Shown here: positions 17,301 through 25,397 of the stretch, piece by piece
How positions within the stretch are numbered: position 1 is the stretch's first letter
Layout of the letters: each line of letters begins with the position of its first letter
Assembly: GCF_001679645.1 (NCBI RefSeq)
Contig: NZ_LRUN01000010.1
Span: 124,001-188,000 of the forward strand
Length of the DNA: 64,000 nt
DNA from: Pseudomonas bananamidigenes
GTDB lineage: Bacteria > Pseudomonadota > Gammaproteobacteria > Pseudomonadales > Pseudomonadaceae
Direction of reading: 5' to 3'
Translations under genes and position numbers: made by a program
Notes under the pieces: generated by a model
What the model was told of the DNA's origin: nothing
Databases searched by the model: none
Seen by the model: the letters and a program-made list of their open reading frames with translations, nothing else

Positions 17301-19147
17301 TCAAGACACCCGGCGCCAATCCAGAGACCGTACCAGGCCTTTACGTCTTTTCTCCGGGTCAGAGGCACGAAGGACCGCTGGTGCTTTACGCGCCCTACAC
17401 CGAACACGTGTTCCACGAGTTCGGGGACGAAAAGGCGTTGATCGCGGCACTGAATACGCCGGGTTCTCTGCAAAACCTGTTGATTCGGCGCTTGCCCCCC
17501 GGAAGGCAGGCGGTCTTTCGCAGCCTGCTGGCAGCTACCGTGGATGAGATCAGCGAAATGACCCTGGCCAGCCGTCCTGTCGAAGGCAACCTGCTGGAGC
17601 AGTTGTACGAAGATAATCTGGAGTTATTGCAACGACAGCTCGAGTCGCAGACCGACCGCGAAGCACAGTCCGATTGGGAAGTCGCCAAGACCCTGTTCAG
17701 CCGGGGCATCAGGCAGGTCTCGGCCATCCTGCCGGGCAAACTGGCCTTTGTGCCCTTTCTCTGGCGTGCCTTTGACAGCTTCGAGGACTCGGCCGAAGCC
17801 TTGCAGGATCATCACTGGAAACGCGCCTTGCAGTCCTTTATCGGCGGCGGAGTGCAAATGATTCAAATGGCGATGCTGCCAGAAATATCGGCCGGTGCTG
17901 CAGTTGCCGAACAGGAAGACGAAACCGCCGATTTCAGTGAATTCGAGCCGACTTCGCCGATGCGCACCCGGATGCAATCATCGGAAGCCGACGACGTTGC
18001 ACTCAAGGATCTCGTATATGGCTCAGTCACCGGCACTTACCGGCAACCCACCTCCAATCGCGATTACACCGCCATCGATGGCAAGGTCTACGAGATCAAA
18101 AAAAGTGACTCGGCCTGGCAACTGGCAAGCACGGGAAAACACGGCCCGCTCTTTCAAAAAAGCGGCCTGGCGATGGTTCAGGTACCGGCCTGGCAGACCG
18201 TTCACTACGGCCAGGCCTTCAGGAAGCTGGCCGAGCGCAACACCATCTCCCGTCTACGCCGGACCATGTTGAACATCGAGGCTCGCGGCATGGATGAAAT
18301 CCGCCTGAAGTACCCGGAAAAAGCCCGGGTGCTGGTGAACGCCATCGATCTCGCGCGACGCTATGCATTCTATTGCCTGCATAACCTCACACCACTCAGC
18401 AGCGGAACCGACAATCCGCGGGTATCCCGCTTCCTGGAAGATTTTTTTGATGTGCCCCGCATCACCACTGCAATGCTGGTCAAGATCAACAACACGATCA
18501 TCCCGATCTGCCAGGCGCTGGTGGACCCGACCGATGAACTGCTGGACACCGATCGCTTCGTTGTTGGATCAAACCGGTTCCTGCCCGATGTCATTGCGTT
18601 CGTGCTGGACGGCGACGCAAAAAAACAAGTGCATTTCACTGAGCACTTCTTCGACCAGCAGTTGGATCAGTTCAAAACCTATTTGCTGGAGCCGTTCGAT
18701 GTCGATGGCCATGCGCAGGCCTCGACACTGATTCATGAATTTGCCCACCAGTTCAGCAAAGCACTGGATATTGCCTCGTTGAGGGCACGGGAGCCGTTCA
18801 GCGACCTGGTTTCGACCATCACAGCCTCTGGGGCGTTACTGTTTCAGGAGCTCGAGTTCGATCAGAAATCCGCATTGTCATTGAGCACTCCGAGGGCGCA
18901 GCTGTTCGCGGAATGGAACACGACAATCAAGTCCTGGGTCAGCATCGACAACATTCCGGAGTTGCAGCTCATCAGTGCCGAGGTTCTCAAACTGACGAAA
19001 AGCCAGACCATCCGGGAGGCCCGCAACGCTTTTCTCGATCAGCAATCGCCCGACGCACGGATTGACGTCATTCTGCGCAATGCCGATTCCATCGCCCGTC
19101 TGATCTGCGAAATCGGCCGCCAGCTGGATCCGGTCCAGTCCCCTTGA
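14369..19147 (+). CDS. very large toxin-like protein (DUF6543/dermonecrotic-toxin type) with C-terminal HEXXH
   Basis: 1592 residues from ATG 14369, which follows GAGG at spacing 7; a TTG two codons earlier is too close to it. The layout resembles the giant pseudomonad proteins with an N-terminal dermonecrotic-toxin-like (DUF6543) region: repeated modules such as 'FLYTPSQGLQQLKDYQDLKATL', 'YTPQEGIRKYHSRADLKAQL', 'LWTPALGLEVFENIAIARQ' and 'LYAPYTEHVFHEFGDEKAL', each a 'YTP..G...F' unit followed by a helical stretch. A glycine/hydrophobic segment ('FIGGGVQMIQMAMLPEISAGAA', about 1155-1175) could be membrane-active. Near the C terminus 'STLIHEFAHQFSKAL' provides a zinc-protease HEXXH with its first His at residue 1456. 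There is no signal peptide and no adjacent immunity, VgrG or secretion gene. A secreted effector is inference. Confidence 0.8.
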   Translation: MPTPTSALLFPEALDAPGRWPELGKTHGLEEKDFRWLADVRLASDTLRRQQRPPMYAERVLLNADSQNPVPLPGAFVLSDTPYDEGQILYTPQEGIRKYHSRADLKAQLESRLGTTDGQDTLLAFLPLTQQRRLQDAERISVTFSIIEGDVFEERDSSLRQGPILNAQAMLDELKKLPTLTQWLDSALDELLKPHFGALQQRHTRVSVHAARDGENHQASNGDASEAGSMSLSEAVLTHYRHQRWPGDRLPGFSHPDRPPGTHDQEQWKNAVTQASGMLPALLFRQLEHYWNGAATLGSTRRTLLARVLEDQARVDWLLKREAGILDANQFCTLLQLIRPAAEGPPAPIAETVRLWENPANYVELAGSLMISGAGSFLYTPSQGLQQLKDYQDLKATLQEKFLAEGHEDELYGLLSLDERSRFLGFDQPRVSGERVAGEVFRFLGESIITKQRQNIEYALQVFRLSDGAVNLHALFDKSLDIRSMIHERLQQLDTQGRWSTQPVWSGSQQPSIVLADKARAAIRTFHAVDTPLLESLDKQPMATRDTQRDWLENMKADLGHAWFVGINGEARLRASSDSLPDWARVLVETVIDADRPSHLERRSLNGFRPDAYALTLESPDGRTVWPLAHCVLMTERGGLDTRHSGRTVLWTPALGLEVFENIAIARQALDRRLLDNVQRLSLLENIVPDQYLPHQRYTLGRFRIILRNVLHERMQSCIEHYLAGCEQVRQRVTEVIRRDKALSMLRKTPLQTNLRLACEHARAIENQQTYPAWLSMAPVKDQKRHIELLERWNKSVIDDQDYLSGVTPLAEHVQQALKTSLGLRFPNEHLDPRQIEIIPNLALAGPSCDLVDFALNHVNVLQGTGYRVASKTYEALPPGLDRKIVDQLLLSLEIPDTFGRKVAAALSTNTVEGRERKKRFFQQMPWQLMQHAHALKLQQHLSAKAYEQIIQGLDMPDGYARATVPGAHVVVSPLTLVKTPGANPETVPGLYVFSPGQRHEGPLVLYAPYTEHVFHEFGDEKALIAALNTPGSLQNLLIRRLPPGRQAVFRSLLAATVDEISEMTLASRPVEGNLLEQLYEDNLELLQRQLESQTDREAQSDWEVAKTLFSRGIRQVSAILPGKLAFVPFLWRAFDSFEDSAEALQDHHWKRALQSFIGGGVQMIQMAMLPEISAGAAVAEQEDETADFSEFEPTSPMRTRMQSSEADDVALKDLVYGSVTGTYRQPTSNRDYTAIDGKVYEIKKSDSAWQLASTGKHGPLFQKSGLAMVQVPAWQTVHYGQAFRKLAERNTISRLRRTMLNIEARGMDEIRLKYPEKARVLVNAIDLARRYAFYCLHNLTPLSSGTDNPRVSRFLEDFFDVPRITTAMLVKINNTIIPICQALVDPTDELLDTDRFVVGSNRFLPDVIAFVLDGDAKKQVHFTEHFFDQQLDQFKTYLLEPFDVDGHAQASTLIHEFAHQFSKALDIASLRAREPFSDLVSTITASGALLFQELEFDQKSALSLSTPRAQLFAEWNTTIKSWVSIDNIPELQLISAEVLKLTKSQTIREARNAFLDQQSPDARIDVILRNADSIARLICEIGRQLDPVQSP

Positions 19148-19292
19148 ACGTAAACATTCGCGAGCCCGGTTCCCGTGCATCCTGATTTGCAGGTATCGGG
19201 TGAAAAATGCCGCCATTGATGGGAAATAGCCATGACCGCAGTTCTCGCCACCTTCCCGTCAAGGTTAGAATGCAGCAAATCAGGACGAGTCA

Positions 19293-20294
19293 ATGACCCA
19301 GAACACCCTCTCCGAAGCCGAATACGATGCGATCACCGATGCCGCTGCGCATTGGTGCATGCGCCTGCACGCCGTCGATTGCACCGCCGAGGAACGGCTC
19401 GCGTTCGAGCAATGGCGCAGTGCGCACCCGCTGCATGCCTTCGAGTACGAGGCCATGCTGGAAATCTGGGAGGTCGCCGAACACCTTCCGCGCCCGGAGC
19501 CGGCGGTGGTCGCACCGATCCGCCGACCGACCCGGACCTGGCGTCAATACGCGGTAGCAGCGTCGGTCTGCGCGATGGCGCTGCCACTGGCGGCCTGGAC
19601 CGGATGGAACCTGGGCTGGCTGCCCGACAGCTATCAGCACTTTGCGGCCACCGATAATGTTCGCCATGTCACCCTGGGCGATGGCAGTCAGGTCGAGTTG
19701 AACCTCAATACCGAACTGACTTTCAGCAACTACAAGGACGAGCGGCGTGTCACCCTGAAAAAGGGTGAAGCGTTCTTTGAAGTCAGCCATGACCTGAGCC
19801 ACCCGTTCATCGTCAAGGCAGCCGAAGGCAGGATTCGTGTCACCGGTACCCGTTTCAATGTCTGGATGTATGAAGATCAGGTGAAGGTCAACCTGGTCGA
19901 AGGTTCCGTGCTGGTCACCAGCAACACTCAGTTGTCCGGTGATGGCCTGCGTCTGGGGCCTTCGATGCAGGCGCGCTACAGACACGGCGATTACATGCCG
20001 CAAATCAGCCAGACCTACGCCGGCGACACCTCGCTGGCCTGGCGCAGCGGAAAGTTGATTCTCGATAACCTGGCGTTGAACGAAGCCCTGCCTCTGATCA
20101 ACCGTTATCTGGACAAACCGCTGATGCTGGCCGATAACGCCACGGGGTCGATCCGGGTCGGCGGTATCTACAACATCAAAGAGCTCAACAGCTTCGCCGG
20201 CTCGATGCCCAAAGTCCTGCCGGTGTTCATCACCCGCAACAAGGACGGCAACCCGGTGATCAATCCGATGCCGCAGCAACCGCCAAAAAGCTGA
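19293..20294 (+). CDS. FecR-family anti-sigma factor
   Basis: 333 residues with the usual order: N-terminal cytoplasmic DUF4880 region ('AAHWCMRLHAVDCTAEERLAFEQW'), one transmembrane helix at about 87-105, periplasmic FecR domain ('VTLGDGSQVELNLNTEL', 'RITVTGTRFNVW'-like segment at about 180-200) and a C-terminal secretin/TonB-like short domain. Such proteins relay siderophore binding from an outer-membrane receptor to an ECF sigma factor. Neither a FecI-type sigma gene nor a receptor adjoins it. Its convergent neighbour is a pvdQ-like acylase, which makes an FpvR-like role in pyoverdine signalling possible (inference from context). Confidence 0.9.
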   Translation: MTQNTLSEAEYDAITDAAAHWCMRLHAVDCTAEERLAFEQWRSAHPLHAFEYEAMLEIWEVAEHLPRPEPAVVAPIRRPTRTWRQYAVAASVCAMALPLAAWTGWNLGWLPDSYQHFAATDNVRHVTLGDGSQVELNLNTELTFSNYKDERRVTLKKGEAFFEVSHDLSHPFIVKAAEGRIRVTGTRFNVWMYEDQVKVNLVEGSVLVTSNTQLSGDGLRLGPSMQARYRHGDYMPQISQTYAGDTSLAWRSGKLILDNLALNEALPLINRYLDKPLMLADNATGSIRVGGIYNIKELNSFAGSMPKVLPVFITRNKDGNPVINPMPQQPPKS

Positions 20295-20322
20295 AGGCCG
20301 CCTCTTTACGGAGGCGGCCTTC
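20293..20322. terminator. strong hairpin between convergent genes
   Basis: A perfect 12-bp stem GAAGGCCGCCTC/GAGGCGGCCTTC with a 6-base loop lies between the ends of the fecR-like and acylase genes. There is no long T tract on either side, so rho-independent termination may be partial. Confidence 0.65.
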
Positions 20323-20351
20323 AATGTGTGTTGCGACAGTGTGACGACTGA

Positions 20352-22694
20352 TTACTGCGCCGCCACGCTTCCCGATTTATCCAGTGCTTCACTGACGCTT
20401 TGCACCTGATACTGGGGATCGGCCTTGATCTGCTGTTCGGTGAACGGCAATGCGCTCCACTGTTTTTTCGAAAAGGCTTCGGTCTGATCCCGCGAGTATT
20501 TCGACGCCGGATCGCTGGACAGCGAAAACGCAAGCAGCCCCTGAGCGTGCGGCCCGTTGTCATCGAACGTCACCACTTGCAGATAGCTGGTGCCGCTGAC
20601 CACTTCCAGTCTGCCGTCTTCACGGGGCACGCTCTGGATCGCGTTGTAGATGCCCAAGGTACCGGGACCGCCATGAATCGGCGTCTGCTGACCGCCGCTG
20701 CTGGCCACCTGGACATCGCCCCAACGGGTTTGCGCGGTCAGCCCCATCTTGCCGGCCGATTCCGCTGACGCCAGCATCGCCTCACGCAGCGCCTTCATCA
20801 CTTCGGGCTTTTCAGTCGCCAGTCCGCGCGGGGTGTGCCGGGCGTCCTTCGGGTCGAATGCCACGCGCCAGGCATCCGGCGACGCCTGCAGGGCTTGCAT
20901 GATGGTCTGGAAATGCACCAGGCCGATTCCCGAATCCAGATTGGCTCGACCATCCCACGCCTTGAGACTGGCGCACACAGGCTTCAATGCCGCTTCGCCA
21001 GCGGCCTGTGTACCACAGAACTGCAACAGGTCCGGCAGTACCTGGCTGGCCAGGTACACCTGATCGTCCATCACCATGTGTTGCAAGTCCTGCACCGAAA
21101 TCCTCCCCTTTTTGCTCAGGCTTGCCAGGCGATCCAGTGCAAAGCGCGAACGCAGACCCAGTGGCTGATCCTGCTGACTGATCAACGGCGAAAATCCGGT
21201 CAGCGGTTGCGCAGGATTGGCCAGCCAGGCCGAATCGTTGGAGTGCTGGACGAAATCCTTGCGCAACAGTTGCGGCAACTGGCTGGAAGCGAAAATGCCC
21301 TGCTGTGCCGCTTTCGGATCGATATCCCAGGCGCAGTCACTGTTGGAGCCATCGAGCACGATCATCTGCAACCCCATGCGTGGATCGCTGCATTTGGCCA
21401 GCTTGTCGACGCTGACGTTCGGCACCACCGACAGGTTCATGTACAGCGTCTGCCCCTTGTCATCCACAGCCAGCGTATTGACCCACGGGATGCCCTGAAT
21501 CTTGTGTACCGAGTCCCGCAATTGCTTGAGGCTGGCCGCCTGGTTCATGGCGTACCACTGCGTCAGCACACGGTCGTTGTCGAGATTGGCGTCGCGCAGG
21601 CTGTAGGCGTACTGGTTGTCCCAGTCCAGCTTGCCGGGCCATTGCACGATCGGACCGAACTGCGAGCTGTAGATGTCCCGAGTCACCGGCACGATCTGGC
21701 CATCTGCCTGTCTGGCCTGAACGGTGACGGTCTGTTTGTTCAATGGCAGGGATTTTCCGTCCAGCAGGTAGCGGGTCGGATCCTTCGGATCGAGTTGCAG
21801 GCGATACAGGGTGAAATGTTTGGACGCATCGACGGTATGGGTCCAGGCCAGATGCCGGTTGAAACCGATGTTGATCATCGGCAGGCCTGGCAACGCAGCA
21901 CCCATCACATCCAGCTTGCCCGGAATGGTCAGGTGCATCTGGTAGAAACGCATGCCGCCAACCCACGGGAAATGCGGATTTGCCAACAACATGCCGCGAC
22001 CGTTAAAGGAACGTTCGCTGCCCACTGCCACCGCGTTGCTGCCGCGGTCCAGTGCAAAGCGTTGCAGGCGAGTGGCCGCCAACTGATAGGCCCGGGTACC
22101 CTGTTCGACCCGAGCGCTGGCCTGAGGTGGCGTCGCCCCCGCCAGCGCCTCGGCGAACTGGCCGACGCCGCCCTCTACCAGCAACCGGCGCGTCAGCTTC
22201 ACCAGGTCTTCGGCGGTGATTTCCCGCACCCACTCGCCCTGACACTGCGGTGGCAGCCCCTGCTGGCGACGCTCGGCCAAGTAGCGGTTGTAGCCGGCGG
22301 CATAACCTTGCAGCCGATCACGCACCTCGACCGGCTGGGCCTGCCAGAACCCACTGACCGCCTGCGGGGTGTTGAGCCACTGGAAGAACACATCACTGAC
22401 GCGATTCTCGCGCTCTTCGACCGTCATCTGCTCCGGACCGAAATAACGTGAACGCTCGCCGTTGACGGTCACGATCTCGTTGGCCAGCAGGCACAGATTG
22501 TCCTGCGCATAGGCGTAACCGATGCCGAACCCGAGGCCGCGTTCGTTCTGCGCACGGATGTGCGGGACGCCGAACTGCGTACGACGGATGTCGGCCTCGG
22601 CCTGGGAGGAAGGGCTGAAGGCATGCGCCGACAGACTCAGCCCGAGAAACATGCCGGCAAGGGTCAGCCCGGTTAACCGCCTGGAAATAATCAC
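20352..22694 (-). CDS. pvdQ: pyoverdine-type acylase (PvdQ-like, Ntn hydrolase)
   Basis: 780 residues with a Sec signal peptide (cleavage near 'LSAHA-FSPS'). It is a self-processing N-terminal nucleophile amidase. The alpha and beta chains would be cut before the Ser of 'DRGSNAVAVG', the Ser becoming the catalytic nucleophile; 'NPHFPW', 'HTVDASKHFTLYRL' and 'GGPGTLGIYNAIQ' are family motifs. PvdQ removes the fatty-acyl chain from the pyoverdine precursor in the periplasm and can also cleave long-chain acyl-homoserine lactones. QuiP-type paralogues are the alternative, but the exact TAAAT-N16-CGT PvdS box about 120 bases upstream supports PvdQ. Confidence 0.9.
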   Translation of the reverse strand: MIISRRLTGLTLAGMFLGLSLSAHAFSPSSQAEADIRRTQFGVPHIRAQNERGLGFGIGYAYAQDNLCLLANEIVTVNGERSRYFGPEQMTVEERENRVSDVFFQWLNTPQAVSGFWQAQPVEVRDRLQGYAAGYNRYLAERRQQGLPPQCQGEWVREITAEDLVKLTRRLLVEGGVGQFAEALAGATPPQASARVEQGTRAYQLAATRLQRFALDRGSNAVAVGSERSFNGRGMLLANPHFPWVGGMRFYQMHLTIPGKLDVMGAALPGLPMINIGFNRHLAWTHTVDASKHFTLYRLQLDPKDPTRYLLDGKSLPLNKQTVTVQARQADGQIVPVTRDIYSSQFGPIVQWPGKLDWDNQYAYSLRDANLDNDRVLTQWYAMNQAASLKQLRDSVHKIQGIPWVNTLAVDDKGQTLYMNLSVVPNVSVDKLAKCSDPRMGLQMIVLDGSNSDCAWDIDPKAAQQGIFASSQLPQLLRKDFVQHSNDSAWLANPAQPLTGFSPLISQQDQPLGLRSRFALDRLASLSKKGRISVQDLQHMVMDDQVYLASQVLPDLLQFCGTQAAGEAALKPVCASLKAWDGRANLDSGIGLVHFQTIMQALQASPDAWRVAFDPKDARHTPRGLATEKPEVMKALREAMLASAESAGKMGLTAQTRWGDVQVASSGGQQTPIHGGPGTLGIYNAIQSVPREDGRLEVVSGTSYLQVVTFDDNGPHAQGLLAFSLSSDPASKYSRDQTEAFSKKQWSALPFTEQQIKADPQYQVQSVSEALDKSGSVAAQ

Positions 22695-22813
22695 GCTCGC
22701 TCCTGATCGAAATGCCGAGGAGCGGATCCACGTCGTACCGAACCGTTTGAGATTGCAGCGGATCCGCTCCGGAAAACACCCTTGCGTCCACGCGCAATGA
22801 GCCTGATCGGAAA

Positions 22814-22837
22814 ACGAAACCGATGAAAAAAAATTTA
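22814..22837 (-). promoter_or_regulatory. PvdS (iron-starvation) box for the acylase gene
   Basis: Reading the minus strand, TAAAT (22837-22833), then exactly 16 bases, then CGT (22816-22814). This matches the published PvdS-dependent promoter consensus TAAAT-N16/17-CGT with no mismatch. It lies about 120 bases upstream of the pvdQ-like start and points towards it. Confidence 0.75.
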
Positions 22838-22996
22838 GGGAAATACCCGGGCGATTCAGGCCCTGATCACGGGAAAAAGACGAATCAACGACAAATTTTC
22901 TACATTTTTCGCTTCATGATTTGTCGGGCTGATACGTCTTGTTTAAAGAGAGCACCAGAAATCCTTCCTGATCAGGCTCTGAAAAGGAGTAATCCC

Positions 22997-23374
22997 ATGT
23001 ACAACCCGCAACTACCATCGGACGGTAGCCAGGCACATCAAGGAGCTTCCATGGGTTCGCACGCCGGCGTATTCGGACAACGCGCCGAACGCCACGGCAA
23101 TGAACGTATTCGCCTGCTGCTCAAGAGCTTCGGCCTGCGCACCAGCCTGATTCGCCTGAAAGTCATCGACGCCCTGCTGATCGCCGCCGAGAGCGACCGT
23201 AGCCTTGGCGTGCGCGGTGTTCACAGCCAATTGCTGGAGCTGGGCATTCCGCTGTCGTTTCTCAGTGTGCGCGAAGTGTTGAAGCGTCTGTGCGCCGAAG
23301 GTGTCATCACCTTCAACGCCGACAAGAGCTACAGCCTGCATCCACAGGCCGCCGCTGTCCTCAACAGCCACTGA
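22997..23374 (+). CDS. Fur-like winged-helix protein lacking the metal-binding domain
   Basis: 125 residues from M-Y-N-P-Q-L after AAGGAG; the longer frame upstream is unlikely. After a polar, disordered-looking 40-residue lead, the sequence 'RIRLLLKSFGLRTSLIRLKVIDALL' and 'GVHSQLLELGIPLSFLSVREVLKRLCAEGVI' follows the Fur/Zur DNA-binding domain pattern (L-K-x-x-G-L-R-x-T-x-x-R, then S-x-x-x-V-x-R-x-L). It stops after the wing. The C-terminal dimerisation domain with its His/Cys metal sites is absent. It therefore probably binds DNA (or a Fur partner) without sensing metal by the usual means. The gene is divergent from pvdQ across about 300 bases. Confidence 0.7.
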   Translation: MYNPQLPSDGSQAHQGASMGSHAGVFGQRAERHGNERIRLLLKSFGLRTSLIRLKVIDALLIAAESDRSLGVRGVHSQLLELGIPLSFLSVREVLKRLCAEGVITFNADKSYSLHPQAAAVLNSH

Positions 23375-23392
23375 ATCCCTTCCCGAGCGCCG

Positions 23393-23581
23393 TCAGGGTT
23401 TGACCTTGCGGCGCATCACGCCGTTGATCACCACCACGACCACCGCCACCCCCATGGCGATGTACTGGAACATTTTTTCGCTGAGCATCCCGGCGTTCTG
23501 CAGCCAGGACAGGCCGAGCATGATCGCCAGCACGGCGACGGCGATCAGAATCGAATATTTCAAACGTTGCGACTGGGTCAT
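23393..23581 (-). CDS. small two-helix membrane protein
   Basis: 62 residues from M-T-Q-S-Q-R after AGGA; a longer frame adds 22 residues without a ribosome site. Two hydrophobic helices ('ILIAVAVLAIMLGLSWL' and 'FQYIAMGVAVVVVVINGVM') are joined by a short loop, with a basic C terminus R-R-K-V-K-P that should lie in the cytoplasm. No family recognised. It ends convergently 18 bases from the Fur-like gene. Confidence 0.65.
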   Translation of the reverse strand: MTQSQRLKYSILIAVAVLAIMLGLSWLQNAGMLSEKMFQYIAMGVAVVVVVINGVMRRKVKP

Positions 23582-23738
23582 TGCGGGTTCCTGAAACCTG
23601 GAAATGTATCGGTTTTGTATCGGCGTTGATGCCATGCGCATACCCATTCGCGGGGATGCGCCGCCATAAACGCGGTCACATGTTACAGCCGATGAAGAGA
23701 TTTGACTTCATGCGGCTTTAACCATGAGGATTCTTGAA

Positions 23739-23876
23739 ATGCTGCGTCGAATCACCTGGCTGATTCCAGTTCTGGCACTGCTCACACTGAGCGGCTGCAT
23801 CATCATCCCCCACGGCGGCTGGCATGGCGATCATCGCTACTACGGCGCCGGCCCTGGTTACTACCAGCATCGGTAA
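23739..23876 (+). CDS. 45-residue lipoprotein
   Basis: Short gene M-L-R-R-I-T ... Y-Y-Q-H-R. A lipoprotein signal peptide ends in the lipobox L-S-G-C at residue 20, and the mature peptide is only 26 residues, rich in Gly, His and Tyr. GAGGA lies 8 bases before ATG 23739, and an ATG five codons earlier is the alternative start. A terminator follows 65 bases later. His-rich tails suggest possible metal contact, but no function can be given. Confidence 0.65.
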   Translation: MLRRITWLIPVLALLTLSGCIIIPHGGWHGDHRYYGAGPGYYQHR

Positions 23877-23940
23877 ATCCGACATTTGAAGAACACCGAC
23901 AATGCTCGTTTCAAATGCAACATTTGATTGAATGCCCATG

Positions 23941-23970
23941 AAAAATGCCCACGAGGATGTGGGCATTTTC
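23941..23970 (+). terminator. intrinsic terminator
   Basis: An 11-bp inverted repeat AAAATGCCCAC/GTGGGCATTTT around a 6-base loop, downstream of the small lipoprotein gene. Confidence 0.8.
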
Positions 23971-24137
23971 TATTGTTTTCTTATCATCAGGCTTCGGACG
24001 TTTCGCTACTGACTGTAAGAGAACAGGACTTCGCAATATTCGGTAAATTCCCGACACATCTGGCCACATCAACATCGTAGGAATGCGCCCTGCTCGCTCC
24101 TAGCCTTCGCCTTTCCAATCGAAGGCTGTCAGCACGC

Positions 24138-25388
24138 ATGCAACGAACGCTCATTCACATCTCTCCACTGAAAACATCAGGCTTCTGCCTGGCCATCTCG
24201 CTATTCGAATGGCTGACCTATATGGCCAGCGATCTGGTGATGCCTGCCATGCTGGTGGTGACCCAGGACCTCGAAGCAGATCCACGTCATATCCCCAACG
24301 CATTCAATCTGTATCTGATCGGAGGCGTCTGCCTGCAGTGGCTGATCGGGCCTCTGTCCGACCGGTTCGGCCGCCGCACGCTGCTGTTGAGCGGCTGCGC
24401 CCTCTTCGGCGTCACCTGCGCAGCAGCGTTCGCCACACCTGGTATCGAAACCTTCAACGCATTGAGGCTGTTGCAAGGCATGGGCCTGGGGTTCGTGGTG
24501 GCCGTCAGCTACCCCGCACTTCAGGAAGTGTTTTGTGAGGCGGATGCCGTGCGAATCATGGCCTTGCTCGGCAACATCGCATTGCTGTCTCCGTTGCTCG
24601 GCCCATTACTGGGCAGTCTGCTGCTGGAATGGCTGAGCTGGCGCGAACTGTTTCTGGGTCTGGGGCTGACAGCCGCGATCGCGTGGCTCGGGCTCTTTGC
24701 CTGCATGCCCGAAACCGTCGGGATCGTTCGTCGCGATGGCGGCCGGCTGGCTGCGGTCCCACTGTCCTGGCGCCAGACCCGTCTTCGGTACGCGGCCCTG
24801 TCGCGCAACCGGAACTTTCTCGCTGCAAGCTTCGCGCTCGGGCTCATGAGTCTGCCACTGATCGTCTGGATCGGCCTCTCACCGTTGTTGTTGATCCAGT
24901 TACTGGGCCTGTCGACCCGAGAGTACGCCTTGTGGCAGATCCCGATATTCGCGGCGGTCATCGTCGGCAATCTGATCCTTGATCGTTTGCTGGCATTGCG
25001 CGAGCTGCCGCAATTGATTCGCCTGGCGCTCTGGCCGTTCTGTCTGGGGCTGCTGATCCTGCTGGCCGGCGCACTGACCGGCGCCTCCCTCGGCCTGTTG
25101 ATCAGCGGGCTGGTGCTGTACGCCGTGGGTCTGGGCATCAGTAATGCCGCGCTCTATCGCCTGGCACTGTTTTCCAGCGATGACAGCAAAGGCCTGGTGT
25201 CAGCGGTGATCGGCATGATCTCGATTGCAGTAATGGGCGCCGGCGGCTCGATCATCGCCGCGATCGGCGCAGGTTCCCGCCTTGAATCCTTCGCCTTGTG
25301 GGCGGCACTGGGTGGTCTGCTGAGCCTGCCATTCCTGTACCGGTTTCTTCGGGCTTCAAAGCCACAAACCTCCTCCAGCCAGCCATAA
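24138..25388 (+). CDS. MdfA-type MFS multidrug/efflux transporter
   Basis: 416 residues and about 12 transmembrane helices. The first helix carries E-24 and D-32 ('FEWLTYMASDLVMP'), in the same relative positions as the two functional acids of E. coli MdfA (E26, D34). The loop 2-3 motif 'GPLSDRFGRR' and 'LRLLQGMGLGFVV' are DHA1-family signatures. It ends 9 bases before the LuxE-like gene and probably heads the operon, exporting its product or providing self-protection. Upstream 261 bases hold the terminator and no visible gene. Confidence 0.92.
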   Translation: MQRTLIHISPLKTSGFCLAISLFEWLTYMASDLVMPAMLVVTQDLEADPRHIPNAFNLYLIGGVCLQWLIGPLSDRFGRRTLLLSGCALFGVTCAAAFATPGIETFNALRLLQGMGLGFVVAVSYPALQEVFCEADAVRIMALLGNIALLSPLLGPLLGSLLLEWLSWRELFLGLGLTAAIAWLGLFACMPETVGIVRRDGGRLAAVPLSWRQTRLRYAALSRNRNFLAASFALGLMSLPLIVWIGLSPLLLIQLLGLSTREYALWQIPIFAAVIVGNLILDRLLALRELPQLIRLALWPFCLGLLILLAGALTGASLGLLISGLVLYAVGLGISNAALYRLALFSSDDSKGLVSAVIGMISIAVMGAGGSIIAAIGAGSRLESFALWAALGGLLSLPFLYRFLRASKPQTSSSQP

Positions 25389-25397
25389 GGACATCCG

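Noticed and set aside
14369..19147. Type VI secretion effector
   Set aside because: No VgrG, PAAR, Hcp or immunity gene adjoins it and no delivery domain is recognisable, so the secretion route is left open.
20835..22451. 538-codon open frame antisense to the pvdQ-like gene
   Set aside because: It is the mirror of a gene with clear Ntn-hydrolase motifs, and has no ribosome site or recognisable domain.
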